A stretch of 64,000 nt of DNA from Carnobacterium_A sp047553015. Lineage in GTDB: Bacteria > Bacillota > Bacilli > Lactobacillales > Carnobacteriaceae. The notes beneath the pieces are model-generated. The model had not been told where the DNA came from. It worked only from the letters and a program-made list of their open reading frames with translations, and did not search any database. The translations under genes were made by a program, and so were the position numbers. Location of the stretch: the NCBI RefSeq assembly GCF_047553015.1, contig NZ_CP180212.1:1798001-1862000 (forward strand), in the 5' to 3' direction. Below, piece after piece: positions 53,733 to 61,358 of this stretch. Within the stretch, counting starts at the first letter, position 1; every line of letters begins with the position of its first letter.

Positions 53733-53777
53733 AACAAAAAAAGTTCACCACACTAGTTGTGTTCGTGAACGTTCTTT
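53733..53777 (-). terminator. Terminator after the FetB-like gene
   Basis: GTTCAC and GTGAAC with an inner CACAC/GTGTG stem (53743-53770). On the minus strand the stem is followed by a run of T. Confidence 0.65.
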
Positions 53778-53828
53778 TGTATTTTATTTCTAAATGTTTA
53801 ACAAGTCTAGTAACTATACTTAATATCC

Positions 53829-54587
53829 TTACCCAATCAATTGTTTTTGCTCATTATAAAAATTCTTATACGCCATGTAACTCGCAATGACAGAGGCTAT
53901 ACTCGTTGTAGAAAGCAGCATAAAGGTTACCATGATTTGATATTTTATCGCATGTGTTGGATCGACTCCAGCAAACATTAAACCTGACATCATACCTGGT
54001 AAACTAACTAGTCCAACCGTCTTGGCAGAATCAATCGTGGGTGACATGCCCGCTTTAATACTGTCTCTGACAATAGAGATAGAGGCTTGCTTTAAGTCTG
54101 CTCCTAAAGCTAGTTTCTCCAGAACTTGTTGCCTTTGATCAGCAAATTTCCCGTTTAAATTCCGGTAACTAATGCCAATAGCAATCATTGAATTACTCGC
54201 AATCATACCTGTAATAGGGACAATTTGAGACGGTTTGAAAACAAGTGAGCCAGACAACAACAAGATTACTAAAGTCAATGATGTCGCTGTTAAAATAGCA
54301 ATAAAAGAGATTTTAAAAGCATTCGGAAGTCCTTGACTTCTTTTGCCAGCATTATAAGAAGCATTAAAAATAATAACCAATACCATTGTGAACGTAATAA
54401 TGTTATTGTCTAATTTGAAAACATAACCCAGAATATACCCAACGATAACCAATTGAATAACCGCTCTAATAACGCCAATAATAATATCTTTTCCTAGATC
54501 TAATTTTTCTCGATAAACAATTGCTAAGGCCACTAAAACTAGTCCCATTGCAAAAACCAACGAGGTATTATTGATGCTCAAGTCCAT
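53829..54587 (-). CDS. FetB-like ABC transporter permease (UPF0014)
   Basis: A 252-aa permease of the UPF0014/FetB family with about seven membrane segments. Conserved parts are GYILGYVFKLDN, PITGMIASNSMIAIGISYRNL and SIKAGMSPTIDSAKTVGLVSLPGMMSG. Homologues with FetA export iron and relieve oxidative stress. The start overlaps the ATPase gene by 20 bases. Confidence 0.88.
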   Translation of the reverse strand: MDLSINNTSLVFAMGLVLVALAIVYREKLDLGKDIIIGVIRAVIQLVIVGYILGYVFKLDNNIITFTMVLVIIFNASYNAGKRSQGLPNAFKISFIAILTATSLTLVILLLSGSLVFKPSQIVPITGMIASNSMIAIGISYRNLNGKFADQRQQVLEKLALGADLKQASISIVRDSIKAGMSPTIDSAKTVGLVSLPGMMSGLMFAGVDPTHAIKYQIMVTFMLLSTTSIASVIASYMAYKNFYNEQKQLIG

Positions 54588-55236
54588 TTTTTTCTTCCAC
54601 TCCTCCGTTAATAATAGATATCACTCGATCTGATTCCGCTACTTCGCTAGGGTTGTGTGTCACCCACAAAACGGTAACTTGCTCGGTTTGATTCATTTCT
54701 TCGATAAAGTGACCAATTATTTTTTTATTTTCTTCATCCAATGCACTAGTAACTTCATCCAATAAAAGAACTTCTGGTAAAATTAAGACATTGCGTATCA
54801 AGGCAATCCGTTGTTTTTCTCCACCCGACAAATCATTAATATTTTTTGTCAAATAAGTCTCATCCAAGCCTACTTTTTCTAAGTAACCAATTGCTTTATC
54901 TTGATCGAATAATTTTTGCCTAATTTCGTATGGAAAAACCAAATTATCTTTTACTGTTTTCCCAAATAATACAGCGGTTTGAAACCCATAAGATACTTCT
55001 TTACGGTAGTCAATCGGATCATACTCTTCAATCTTTTTCCCTTTATACTGAATGGTTCCCGCTGTTTGAGAAAGCATAGAAGCTATTATTTTTAGTAACG
55101 TACTTTTGCCACTTCCAGAAGGTCCAGTGATTGTTACAAACTCGCCTTTGTCTACTGAAAAGTTGACATCATTCAAAATTAATTTATCTGCTACTTTAAA
55201 ACTTACGTGGTTCAATTCAATTATCGGCTCATACAT
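54568..55236 (-). CDS. FetA-like ABC transporter ATP-binding protein
   Basis: A 222-aa ABC ATPase. Walker A is GPSGSGKST, the signature is LSGGEKQRIALIRN, Walker B is VLLLDEVTSALD and the switch His is in WVTHN. With the following permease it forms a YbbL/YbbM (FetA/FetB)-type exporter, probably for iron. AAGGAG precedes the ATG. The leader has an unusual terminator-like hairpin (55280-55304). Confidence 0.88.
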   Translation of the reverse strand: MYEPIIELNHVSFKVADKLILNDVNFSVDKGEFVTITGPSGSGKSTLLKIIASMLSQTAGTIQYKGKKIEEYDPIDYRKEVSYGFQTAVLFGKTVKDNLVFPYEIRQKLFDQDKAIGYLEKVGLDETYLTKNINDLSGGEKQRIALIRNVLILPEVLLLDEVTSALDEENKKIIGHFIEEMNQTEQVTVLWVTHNPSEVAESDRVISIINGGVEEKNGLEHQ

Positions 55237-55279
55237 AAGTAGTCTCCTTTTTTAAAAAAATTTGCTTAAAAAATACAAA

Positions 55280-55304
55280 AAGTTGCTCTGGTAAGGAGCA
55301 ACTT
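55280..55304 (-). promoter_or_regulatory. Terminator-like hairpin in the fetA leader (possible attenuator)
   Basis: AAGTTGCTC and GAGCAACTT form a perfect 9-bp stem with a 7-base loop. On the minus strand it is followed by TTTTTGTATTTTTT. It lies between the probable fetA promoter (-10 at 55307-55312) and the start codon, so it could stop or slow transcription before the gene. Confidence 0.5.
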
Positions 55305-55306
55305 CT

Positions 55307-55336
55307 ATTATAGCAAGTATGAAAGCAAAGAAACAA
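55307..55336 (-). promoter_or_regulatory. Probable promoter of the fetAB-like pair
   Basis: On the minus strand TTGTTT, 18 bases, TATAAT (-10 at 55307-55312). The -35 lies within the stem of the upstream terminator. Confidence 0.55.
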
Positions 55337-55357
55337 ATAAATTTGTCTCTTTGCTTT
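55322..55357 (-). terminator. Terminator after the rhodanese operon
   Basis: AAAGCAAAGA and TCTTTGCTTT form a stem of about 16-17 bp extended by AACAAAT/ATTTGT. It lies between the last rhodanese gene and the fetA promoter. Confidence 0.75.
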
Positions 55358-55422
55358 TTGCTACAGTTGTTTAATTGATTGGGTTTAATCTTTTATTGAT
55401 TAGCGGTGCTTGTCAAAGATCC

Positions 55423-55719
55423 TTAGACAACGTCGCCTCTCCATGCAGAAATACCACCCATGACATTTGTAACAGTAAATCCATCTTTAGCTAGATATTG
55501 ACAGGCCATAGCAGAACGTCCACCTGAATGGCACATAACAAAATACTCTTTTCCCTTTTCAAGTCTACCTTTTAAGTCTGGAAAATCACTGAGGGGCAAA
55601 TGAATAGCTCCTTCAACATGACCATTTTCCCATTCGTCTAACTCGCGAACATCAACTAAAGAACGCGTTGTTTTTTTCCACTCTTGTTCGAATTCTGGCA
55701 TTGAAATAGATTGATACAT
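55423..55719 (-). CDS. Single-domain rhodanese (sulfurtransferase)
   Basis: A 98-aa rhodanese. The start strand is LVDVRELDEWENGHVEGAIHLPLSDF, and the active-site cysteine lies in VMCHSGGRSAMACQYL. It transfers sulfane sulfur between thiols. It is the third rhodanese module of the operon and overlaps the CoA-disulfide reductase stop region by one base. It probably handles persulfides with its neighbours. Confidence 0.92.
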   Translation of the reverse strand: MYQSISMPEFEQEWKKTTRSLVDVRELDEWENGHVEGAIHLPLSDFPDLKGRLEKGKEYFVMCHSGGRSAMACQYLAKDGFTVTNVMGGISAWRGDVV

Positions 55720-57371
55720 TAGTTAACCACCTTTTGTGAATTTACTACAGAATAAAGTGCAAAAGCACCATCTAAGTTTTTAGCAGTAAATCCGTTTTGC
55801 TTTAAGATTCGTTCTGCAATGTAGCTGCGTAAGCCACTTTGACAACTAACAATAATGGGTTGTTCTTTTGGTAATTCACTCAAGCGCTCACGTAAGTCAT
55901 CTAATGGAATAGTTAGAGCGTCTTTTAATCTACCGTCCGTTGCTACTTCGCTTTCTGTTCGCACGTCTAATAACAACCAACCGTCTTCTTGCATACGTTC
56001 TAATTCGTGCCACTGAACAGATTCAGATAAACCTTCCATCATGTTCACTGCTGCATACCCTGCCATATTGACTGGATCTTTAGCTGAACCAAATGGTGGA
56101 GCATATGTGAATTCTAATTCTGGTAAATCTTCAACTGTCAATTCACCTTTAATCGCTGTTGCAATGATATCAATTCTCTTATCTACACCATCTTCTCCAA
56201 TGGATTGTGCTCCATAAATTTTACCAGTAGTAGCATTAAATAAAAGTTTCAATAAAATAGTGCTCGCATTAGGGTAGTAACCTGCATGATTTTTACCTTG
56301 CACATGAACAACAGCATAGTCTAAACCACTTTGTTTCAATTGGCGCTCATTTAAACCTGTTGATGCAGCTACTACGTCAAATACACGCACAATTGCTGTA
56401 CCGATACTGCCTTTGTTCTTTCTATTTAACCCACTAATAACGTCAGCAACTTGTCTGCCTTGACGGTTAGCAGGTGAGGCTAGCGCAATCATTGTGTCTT
56501 CACCAGTAATTTGTTGTTTAACAATAATAGCATCACCAACAGCATAAATATCTTTAACACTTGTTTCGTAAGTTGAATCCACCACTATTCCACCACGAAT
56601 ACCTGTTTGAATATTCGCTGTTTTTGCAACAGTTGTCTCTGGAATAACACCTACAGACATTAATGTTAAGTCACTTTCTAGTTCTTCACCATTTTCCAAT
56701 ACGACTATTCGACCTTTTTCTTTAAAAGCACTTGCTGCAAGATTGGTATGCAATTTAACGCCATTTCTTTCTAGTTCTTTTGTTAAAAAGGCAGCCATTT
56801 CTTCATCAAAAGGTGGCAATACGTGCGGTGCTTTCTCAATAATCGTAACATGAATACCACGATTAACTAAGCTTTCCGCCATTTCTAAACCAATAAAACC
56901 AGCTCCAATAACCACTGCTTTTTTAGGATTAAGTTTTTCTACGTGATTCATAATCTTATCTACATCTGGTACAGAACGTAAAGTGAAGACATTTTCAGCT
57001 TCAGCTAGCCCTTCAGCTGGTGGTATAAAAGCTTTAGAACCAGGAGAAAGAATTAATTTATCATAAGATAACGTATACGTTCCTTTTTCAGACTTTACTT
57101 CAACTTCTTTTTTATCAGAATCGATAAGCATCGCTTCACTATTAGGGCGTACATCTAATCCAAAACGTGCGTGCAATTGTTCTGGTGTCTGAACCAATAA
57201 GTCGCTTCTTTCTTCTATCTCACCTGCAATGTAATAAGGCAAACCACAGTTAGCGAAGGATACGTATGGTCCTTTTTCTAATACAATAATTTCTGCTGTT
57301 TCGTTTAAGCGTCTTAATCTTGTTGCCGCAGACATTCCACCGGCTACTCCACCAATAATAACAATTTTCAT
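55719..57371 (-). CDS. CoA-disulfide reductase with C-terminal rhodanese domain
   Basis: A 550-aa flavoenzyme. An N-terminal FAD site (IVIIGGVAGGMSAATRLRR) and the catalytic Cys42 in SFANCGLPYY identify CoA-disulfide reductase/CoA persulfide reductase. A second NAD-binding motif is VVIGAGFIGLEMAESL. The C-terminal rhodanese domain (about residues 455-545) has its Cys in IVSCQSGLRS. Related CoADR-RHD enzymes reduce CoA persulfide or disulfide. The start at 57371 has GGAGG 9 bases upstream and overlaps the preceding stop. It lies between two single-domain rhodaneses. Confidence 0.94.
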   Translation of the reverse strand: MKIVIIGGVAGGMSAATRLRRLNETAEIIVLEKGPYVSFANCGLPYYIAGEIEERSDLLVQTPEQLHARFGLDVRPNSEAMLIDSDKKEVEVKSEKGTYTLSYDKLILSPGSKAFIPPAEGLAEAENVFTLRSVPDVDKIMNHVEKLNPKKAVVIGAGFIGLEMAESLVNRGIHVTIIEKAPHVLPPFDEEMAAFLTKELERNGVKLHTNLAASAFKEKGRIVVLENGEELESDLTLMSVGVIPETTVAKTANIQTGIRGGIVVDSTYETSVKDIYAVGDAIIVKQQITGEDTMIALASPANRQGRQVADVISGLNRKNKGSIGTAIVRVFDVVAASTGLNERQLKQSGLDYAVVHVQGKNHAGYYPNASTILLKLLFNATTGKIYGAQSIGEDGVDKRIDIIATAIKGELTVEDLPELEFTYAPPFGSAKDPVNMAGYAAVNMMEGLSESVQWHELERMQEDGWLLLDVRTESEVATDGRLKDALTIPLDDLRERLSELPKEQPIIVSCQSGLRSYIAERILKQNGFTAKNLDGAFALYSVVNSQKVVN

Positions 57372-57676
57372 TACAATTTTCCTCCTCTGACAGAACCTGT
57401 CCAACTTGACATTCCGCCACGTACGTTCACAACATCTTGTCCTTTAGCTAATAATTGTTTGGTTGCTCTCTTACTGCGCATTCCAGATTGACATACAACA
57501 TAAGTCGTTCCTTTTGTAGTATGATTTGCAACTTTCCCAAGTGGGATATTTTTAGCACCTGAAATATGTCCAGCCTTAAATTCATGAGGCTCACGAACAT
57601 CAATAATTTGTGGTTTCTCTACTAATTTACTTTCTAACTCTTTTGTAGAAATAGATGGTACTTTTTTAAAAAACAT
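57371..57676 (-). CDS. Single-domain rhodanese (sulfurtransferase)
   Basis: A 101-aa rhodanese: QIIDVREPHEFKAGHISGAKNIP, then the active-site loop VVCQSGMRSKRATKQL. The start at 57676 is set by AGGAGG 6 bases upstream; a longer frame to 57754 has no such site. It is the first gene of the operon, downstream of a promoter with CsoR/CstR-type operators. Confidence 0.92.
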   Translation of the reverse strand: MFFKKVPSISTKELESKLVEKPQIIDVREPHEFKAGHISGAKNIPLGKVANHTTKGTTYVVCQSGMRSKRATKQLLAKGQDVVNVRGGMSSWTGSVRGGKL

Positions 57677-57798
57677 AGTATTCCTCCTAATTTTTATCTT
57701 ATTACTTAGTGAATTTTGTTCAAAGATAACTATGACTAAAGTCTTGTTAATCATTTTTTACTATACTCTTGAATTCAGTCTGCTTGCTTTTTAGTCCT

Positions 57799-57847
57799 AT
57801 ACCCTTGACCGTATCAATATTATACCTACAAGGGTATTTTTTGTAAA
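57799..57847 (-). promoter_or_regulatory. Rhodanese-operon promoter with two CsoR/CstR-type operators
   Basis: On the minus strand: TTTACA (-35, 57842-57847), 17 bases, TATAAT (-10, 57819-57824), a near-ideal SigA promoter. The spacer holds the 16-bp operator ATACCCTTGTAGGTAT (57822-57837). A second one, ATACGGTCAAGGGTAT (57799-57814), lies at the transcript start. The ATACC-N6-GGTAT form is that of CsoR-family sites. Given the sulfur genes, a persulfide sensor (CstR) is more likely than the copper sensor; the regulator is not in the window. Confidence 0.8.
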
Positions 57848-57860
57848 GCTTTTTAGCTCA

Positions 57861-57896
57861 AAAAAAAGATTAAGCACAAATGCTCAATCTTTTTTC
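57861..57896. terminator. Terminator after the GGDEF gene
   Basis: AAAAAGATTAAGCA and TGCTCAATCTTTTT form a stem with a 4-base loop and a mismatch. Both strands end in T runs, so it may work in both directions. Confidence 0.75.
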
Positions 57897-57944
57897 CCTA
57901 CTTTTTAGTTTAAAAATTTAGTGGACTCTTTACAAAGTTTAATG

Positions 57945-58979
57945 TTAAGTCGACGTAGCAACTACTTTGTTCCTACCCTGATCCTTAGCTTGATACAAAC
58001 AACGATCTGCTAGACGATATAATTTCTTTAAATCTTTATTTCCAGTTGAAGCTAACCCTATCGAAACAGTCACATCCACACTATTGTCTTCTTCAAGTTT
58101 AAACGGCTTTAAAGCAACATCTGATCTGATTTTTTCAGCTAAATTATTTAATTCGCTAACTGTATAATTAGTTATAATAAGACAAAATTCTTCTCCACCT
58201 ATACGGTAAATCTGCTCAGTATCTGGAGCATTTATTCTCAAAATCATCGCTAACTGCTGTAAAACTAAATTACCATTTGGGTGTCCGTAAGTATCGTTAA
58301 TTAATTTAAAATGATCAATATCTAACATTAAAAATGCAGTATTATAATAATTTTTATTTTTTTGAATTAATTGCCACTGTTTATTGAACTCTCGCATATT
58401 TAATAAGCCTGTCAAATAATCTCTTTTTGCATATTCTTTTTCACTTAAATACATCTGTCGGCTTCGTATCATATCATCAACAAATAATTTTTCTAAAACA
58501 ATAACTATAGTAGAGACTAACCAAAGCAAAAAGAATGTGTTCAGACTAAACAAAATATTTCCGGTTAAATAATAAGCATTAAAACCAGATGTTATTACAA
58601 AAATCGTATTAAATAGTAGCAACGTTATGTATTTATTAATAAAGGTAGGCAGATAATTATATAGAATCGGCAATACAATCCCTATTAAAATGTAAGCCGT
58701 TGCAGATAGAACAGAAGCTTGATTAACTCCCCAATATAATCGCAAGATTGAAACAAAAATAGTTATTGGAATAGAAAAGGCAGGACCAAAATAATGAACT
58801 AAAAATATAATAATAATATGTCTCAAATCAACTTTCATATTCTCTGGTAAATTTACAGAAAAAGACATCACAATAAAGCTTGTTAATCCCGCAAATAAGA
58901 AAATCGATATTTTCTGTTGTTTATTTAAAATAAAATTTCTCTCATTAGGAATGAGTTTAATGCCTAAATAAGACATCAT
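57945..58979 (-). CDS. Diguanylate cyclase (GGDEF) with membrane sensor domain
   Basis: A 344-aa protein from the first ATG; the real start is probably an ATA at 59030 (361 codons), see the separate entry. The N-terminal half has five to six membrane segments resembling the 5TM-LYT sensor type. The GGDEF domain (about residues 180-340) has DYLTGLLNMREF, LDIDHFKLINDTYGHPNGN and the active site RIGGEEF. The inhibitory site before it reads PDTE instead of RxxD, so product inhibition may be lost. It lies after the EAL gene in what looks like one operon under a SigD promoter. It makes c-di-GMP. Confidence 0.92.
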   Translation of the reverse strand: MMSYLGIKLIPNERNFILNKQQKISIFLFAGLTSFIVMSFSVNLPENMKVDLRHIIIIFLVHYFGPAFSIPITIFVSILRLYWGVNQASVLSATAYILIGIVLPILYNYLPTFINKYITLLLFNTIFVITSGFNAYYLTGNILFSLNTFFLLWLVSTIVIVLEKLFVDDMIRSRQMYLSEKEYAKRDYLTGLLNMREFNKQWQLIQKNKNYYNTAFLMLDIDHFKLINDTYGHPNGNLVLQQLAMILRINAPDTEQIYRIGGEEFCLIITNYTVSELNNLAEKIRSDVALKPFKLEEDNSVDVTVSIGLASTGNKDLKKLYRLADRCLYQAKDQGRNKVVATST

Positions 58980-59027
58980 ACTAATAACAGAAAGATTAGC
59001 GATCGTACTCAGAAAAATTAATTTTGT

Positions 59028-59043
59028 TATTTTAGTACCCTCC
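59028..59043 (-). promoter_or_regulatory. Ribosome-binding site facing an ATA codon (GGDEF gene)
   Basis: On the minus strand GGAGGG (59038-59043), 7 bases, then ATA (59028-59030), in frame 17 codons before the annotated ATG. The added residues ITKLIFLSTIANLSVIS complete a first membrane segment. The annotated ATG has no ribosome-binding site. Confidence 0.55.
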
Positions 59044-59077
59044 TATCCTTTAGCTTGCTTACATTATTCTACTTTTA

Positions 59078-59803
59078 TTAATAACTCTCAGATTTGAAAC
59101 TCTTTGATGGTTTACCAAAGTGATAACCTTGTTGGAGAAGAATGCCTTGCTCTTTGAAAGCATTACTAGTCAACTGATCTTCAATACCTTCTATTACCAA
59201 TTCTAATTGGTAGCTTTCTGCGAAATTTTTCCAAGCTTTTAAAAAAAGTTTAGTTGTTTCATCATCCATCCCTTTATGGGCATATTTTACTAACGAAAAT
59301 TTTATTTGACTGATGTGTTTAACATATTTTAAAACTTGTTCTAATGAATTTCGCCCGGAGCCCACATCATCTAAAGAAAGACTGTATCCCTTTTCCTTTA
59401 TTGATGAAAGAGCACAGTCTAAATAACTATCAATCATTTTTACGTTTGAAAAATGAGCTGTTTCAACAAAAAGTACGGGTGCTTCTGTTATTTCTATAAT
59501 TAACTGCTTTTTAAATGGCTGCATTGCACTCAAGAAAAGATGTGTTTCTCTATATAACAGCTGCTTTGGAGCTAAATTAATAGAAAAATTTAACTTTGGG
59601 TACAACCTCACTGTCTCTGTCAGTTCTTTTTGAAACCAAGTTAAAAAAAGAGCATGTTTTTGTTGATTATTAATAATATCCTCCATATCAGAAGCAGGAT
59701 AACAGGGGTAGTGTTGGGTATTTCTCAATAAAACCTCGTAACCAAGAACTTGATCATTTTGCACGTTTACTTTTGGCTGAAAATGGAGCTGAAAGACATC
59801 CAT
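59078..59803 (-). CDS. EAL-domain c-di-GMP phosphodiesterase
   Basis: A 241-aa stand-alone EAL domain. The EAL signature is YEVLLR, and the other metal and catalytic residues are in FSINLAP (Asn), IIEITE (Glu), LSLDDVGSG (Asp-Asp), QIKFS (Lys), LVIEGIE (Glu) and QGYHFGKP (Gln). It therefore looks active. AAGGAGG precedes the ATG. It is followed after about 47 bases by the GGDEF gene start. A SigD promoter lies 24 bases upstream of the start codon, tying it to motility. Confidence 0.92.
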   Translation of the reverse strand: MDVFQLHFQPKVNVQNDQVLGYEVLLRNTQHYPCYPASDMEDIINNQQKHALFLTWFQKELTETVRLYPKLNFSINLAPKQLLYRETHLFLSAMQPFKKQLIIEITEAPVLFVETAHFSNVKMIDSYLDCALSSIKEKGYSLSLDDVGSGRNSLEQVLKYVKHISQIKFSLVKYAHKGMDDETTKLFLKAWKNFAESYQLELVIEGIEDQLTSNAFKEQGILLQQGYHFGKPSKSFKSESY

Positions 59804-59827
59804 ATAAAACCTCCTTTTCTACTATAT

Positions 59828-59854
59828 AAATCGGCTATTATTGGTTAATCTTAA
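59828..59854 (-). promoter_or_regulatory. SigD promoter of the EAL-GGDEF pair
   Basis: On the minus strand: TTAA, exactly 15 bases, GCCGATTT. The -10 box is 24 bases from the start codon. Spacing and -35 are identical to the flagellin and dCache chemoreceptor promoters. Confidence 0.78.
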
Positions 59855-60135
59855 TCTTAATTCTAACTTTCATTTATTTTCATTTTAATCTTTCAGTCAA
59901 AATAGAGTCAAATAAATCAATTGTACTGTGGTTAAACGAGTTCATTAGATTAAACTAATTTTTTTACTACTTTTTTAGGTTCCGCTTACTTTTTAACTTA
60001 AAATTAAATGTTTGATTGATGATTTAGCTAGTTTCTTCAATCATTTAAATACATTAAATAGACTAAATCTGTCGTATTTGTTGTTTTCAGATAAATGATC
60101 CGTTCTTAAACTTTATATTATACATACTTATGTCT

Positions 60136-60143
60136 ATTATACC
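60136..60143 (-). promoter_or_regulatory. Possible SigA promoter upstream of the EAL gene
   Basis: On the minus strand TGGTATAAT is an extended -10 element. The -35 region is poor. It would give a long 5' leader. Confidence 0.3.
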
Positions 60144-60354
60144 ACTTAATACGTCTAGAACGACGATTAAATAGATGGTTTTTTACTTAGGCCTCCTTTT
60201 TTTATCTAATATATCAAGTTACTTTTGTTATTTATATCATATCACTTATCCAAATCCCAATAATAGTAACTATTTTAATTTATTATTTTTAGAATTTGTC
60301 AAACTTGTTCACATTTAAACATTTACTCATTCTCAATAGATCTATTCCATTATA

Positions 60355-60398
60355 AAAAGCCCTCCAAAAAATAATTTTTGAGAGAGCTTTTGTTTTCT
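60355..60398 (-). terminator. Terminator after the redoxin operon
   Basis: On the minus strand AAAGCTCTCTC pairs with GGAGGGCTTT across an AT-rich inner region that can also pair (CAAAAA with TTTTTG). T-rich sequence follows. Confidence 0.7.
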
Positions 60399-60404
60399 TA
60401 CTAT

Positions 60405-60734
60405 TTAATGATTTTCAACAACACGTGTAAACTTATCATACAACTCATCCATTACTACAAAACGAGCTTCTCTGATTGTTTCTTTTCCTTCTACGAAAAG
60501 CAGGAGTGCCGGAACTGTAAAGACTGTGAATTGGCCTGCTACTTCTGGAACATCATCTGCGCTCACTTGAATGGGGTGAATCGTTGGGAACTCCTTGAGC
60601 ATTTCTTGGACTTGCGGTTGAACGGAATGACACACACTACAATTTTCTCTCGAGATATAAACAAATGAAAAGCGGTGTTCTTCAATAAACGCTAAAATTT
60701 CTTTTAATGATTTAGCTTGTGGAAATGTATTCAT
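60405..60734 (-). CDS. Thioredoxin-like protein
   Basis: A 109-aa thioredoxin-fold protein with the redox pair CSVC (C32, C35) instead of the usual CGPC, and the cis-proline in FTVPALLLF. It is cytoplasmic, without a signal peptide. It is the last gene of the CcdA-TlpA operon, 28 bases after the tlpA-like gene, so it may be the electron donor or a target of that system. The unusual active site suggests a specialised role. Confidence 0.88.
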   Translation of the reverse strand: MNTFPQAKSLKEILAFIEEHRFSFVYISRENCSVCHSVQPQVQEMLKEFPTIHPIQVSADDVPEVAGQFTVFTVPALLLFVEGKETIREARFVVMDELYDKFTRVVENH

Positions 60735-60762
60735 ACTCTACCTTCTCCCTGATTGCTATTCG

Positions 60763-61341
60763 TTACTTAATTAAATCAAATTTTGTTGTTAAGATATCTT
60801 TCGTTACTGGGCCTACGATTCTCTCTTGGATAATTCCTTGACTATCAATAATATAAGATGTTGGCAAGGATTGGACGCGGTATAAATTAAACATTTTTTG
60901 CGTGCCATAAACATTTGGGTAATCAACATCAAATTCGTCTAAAAATAGCTGAGCATTTGCAAGATCTGTTTCTGATGTAGTCACATTCACGCCTAATACA
61001 ACGACGTCTTCTTGTGTTTCGGAAAATTCTTTTAGGTGTGGCATCTCTACTTTACAAGGAGGACACCAACTTGCCCAAAAGTTTAAGAAGACTTTCTTTC
61101 CGCGATAATCCGAGAGCTTCACCATATTGCCAGCCATATCTTCTGCTTCAAATTCATAAGCTAATTGCCCTGAGTTATTGCCTTCTTCAAGGACTTGTTC
61201 TGATTGGCTTTCTTCTTGTTGTATTCTAGCATCTGAAGCAGCTTGTTTTTCATCTTTTCTCTCTTGGACAAAGTCATAGCCAAAATCAACAAGAACAAAA
61301 ATAAGTACCAGTCCTAAAATAGCCCAAATTATTTTTTTCAC
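60763..61341 (-). CDS. TlpA/ResA-like membrane-anchored thiol-disulfide oxidoreductase
   Basis: A 192-aa protein anchored by an N-terminal membrane segment (about residues 4-20). A charged linker is followed by an extracytoplasmic thioredoxin fold with WASWCPPC (C93, C96) and cis-proline QSLPTSYIID. It is of the ResA/TlpA type that reduces extracytoplasmic disulfides with electrons from CcdA. It lies 17 bases after ccdA. Confidence 0.92.
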   Translation of the reverse strand: MKKIIWAILGLVLIFVLVDFGYDFVQERKDEKQAASDARIQQEESQSEQVLEEGNNSGQLAYEFEAEDMAGNMVKLSDYRGKKVFLNFWASWCPPCKVEMPHLKEFSETQEDVVVLGVNVTTSETDLANAQLFLDEFDVDYPNVYGTQKMFNLYRVQSLPTSYIIDSQGIIQERIVGPVTKDILTTKFDLIK

Positions 61342-61358
61342 TTTTCTGTCCCCCTCAT

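Larger units (their letters stand above)
59804..60404. other. Gene-free region upstream of the EAL gene
   Basis: This 601-base, very AT-rich region holds the EAL SigD promoter (59828-59854), a possible SigA extended -10 site (60136-60143) and the terminator of the redoxin operon (60355-60398). I see no gene or structured RNA in the rest. Confidence 0.75.
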
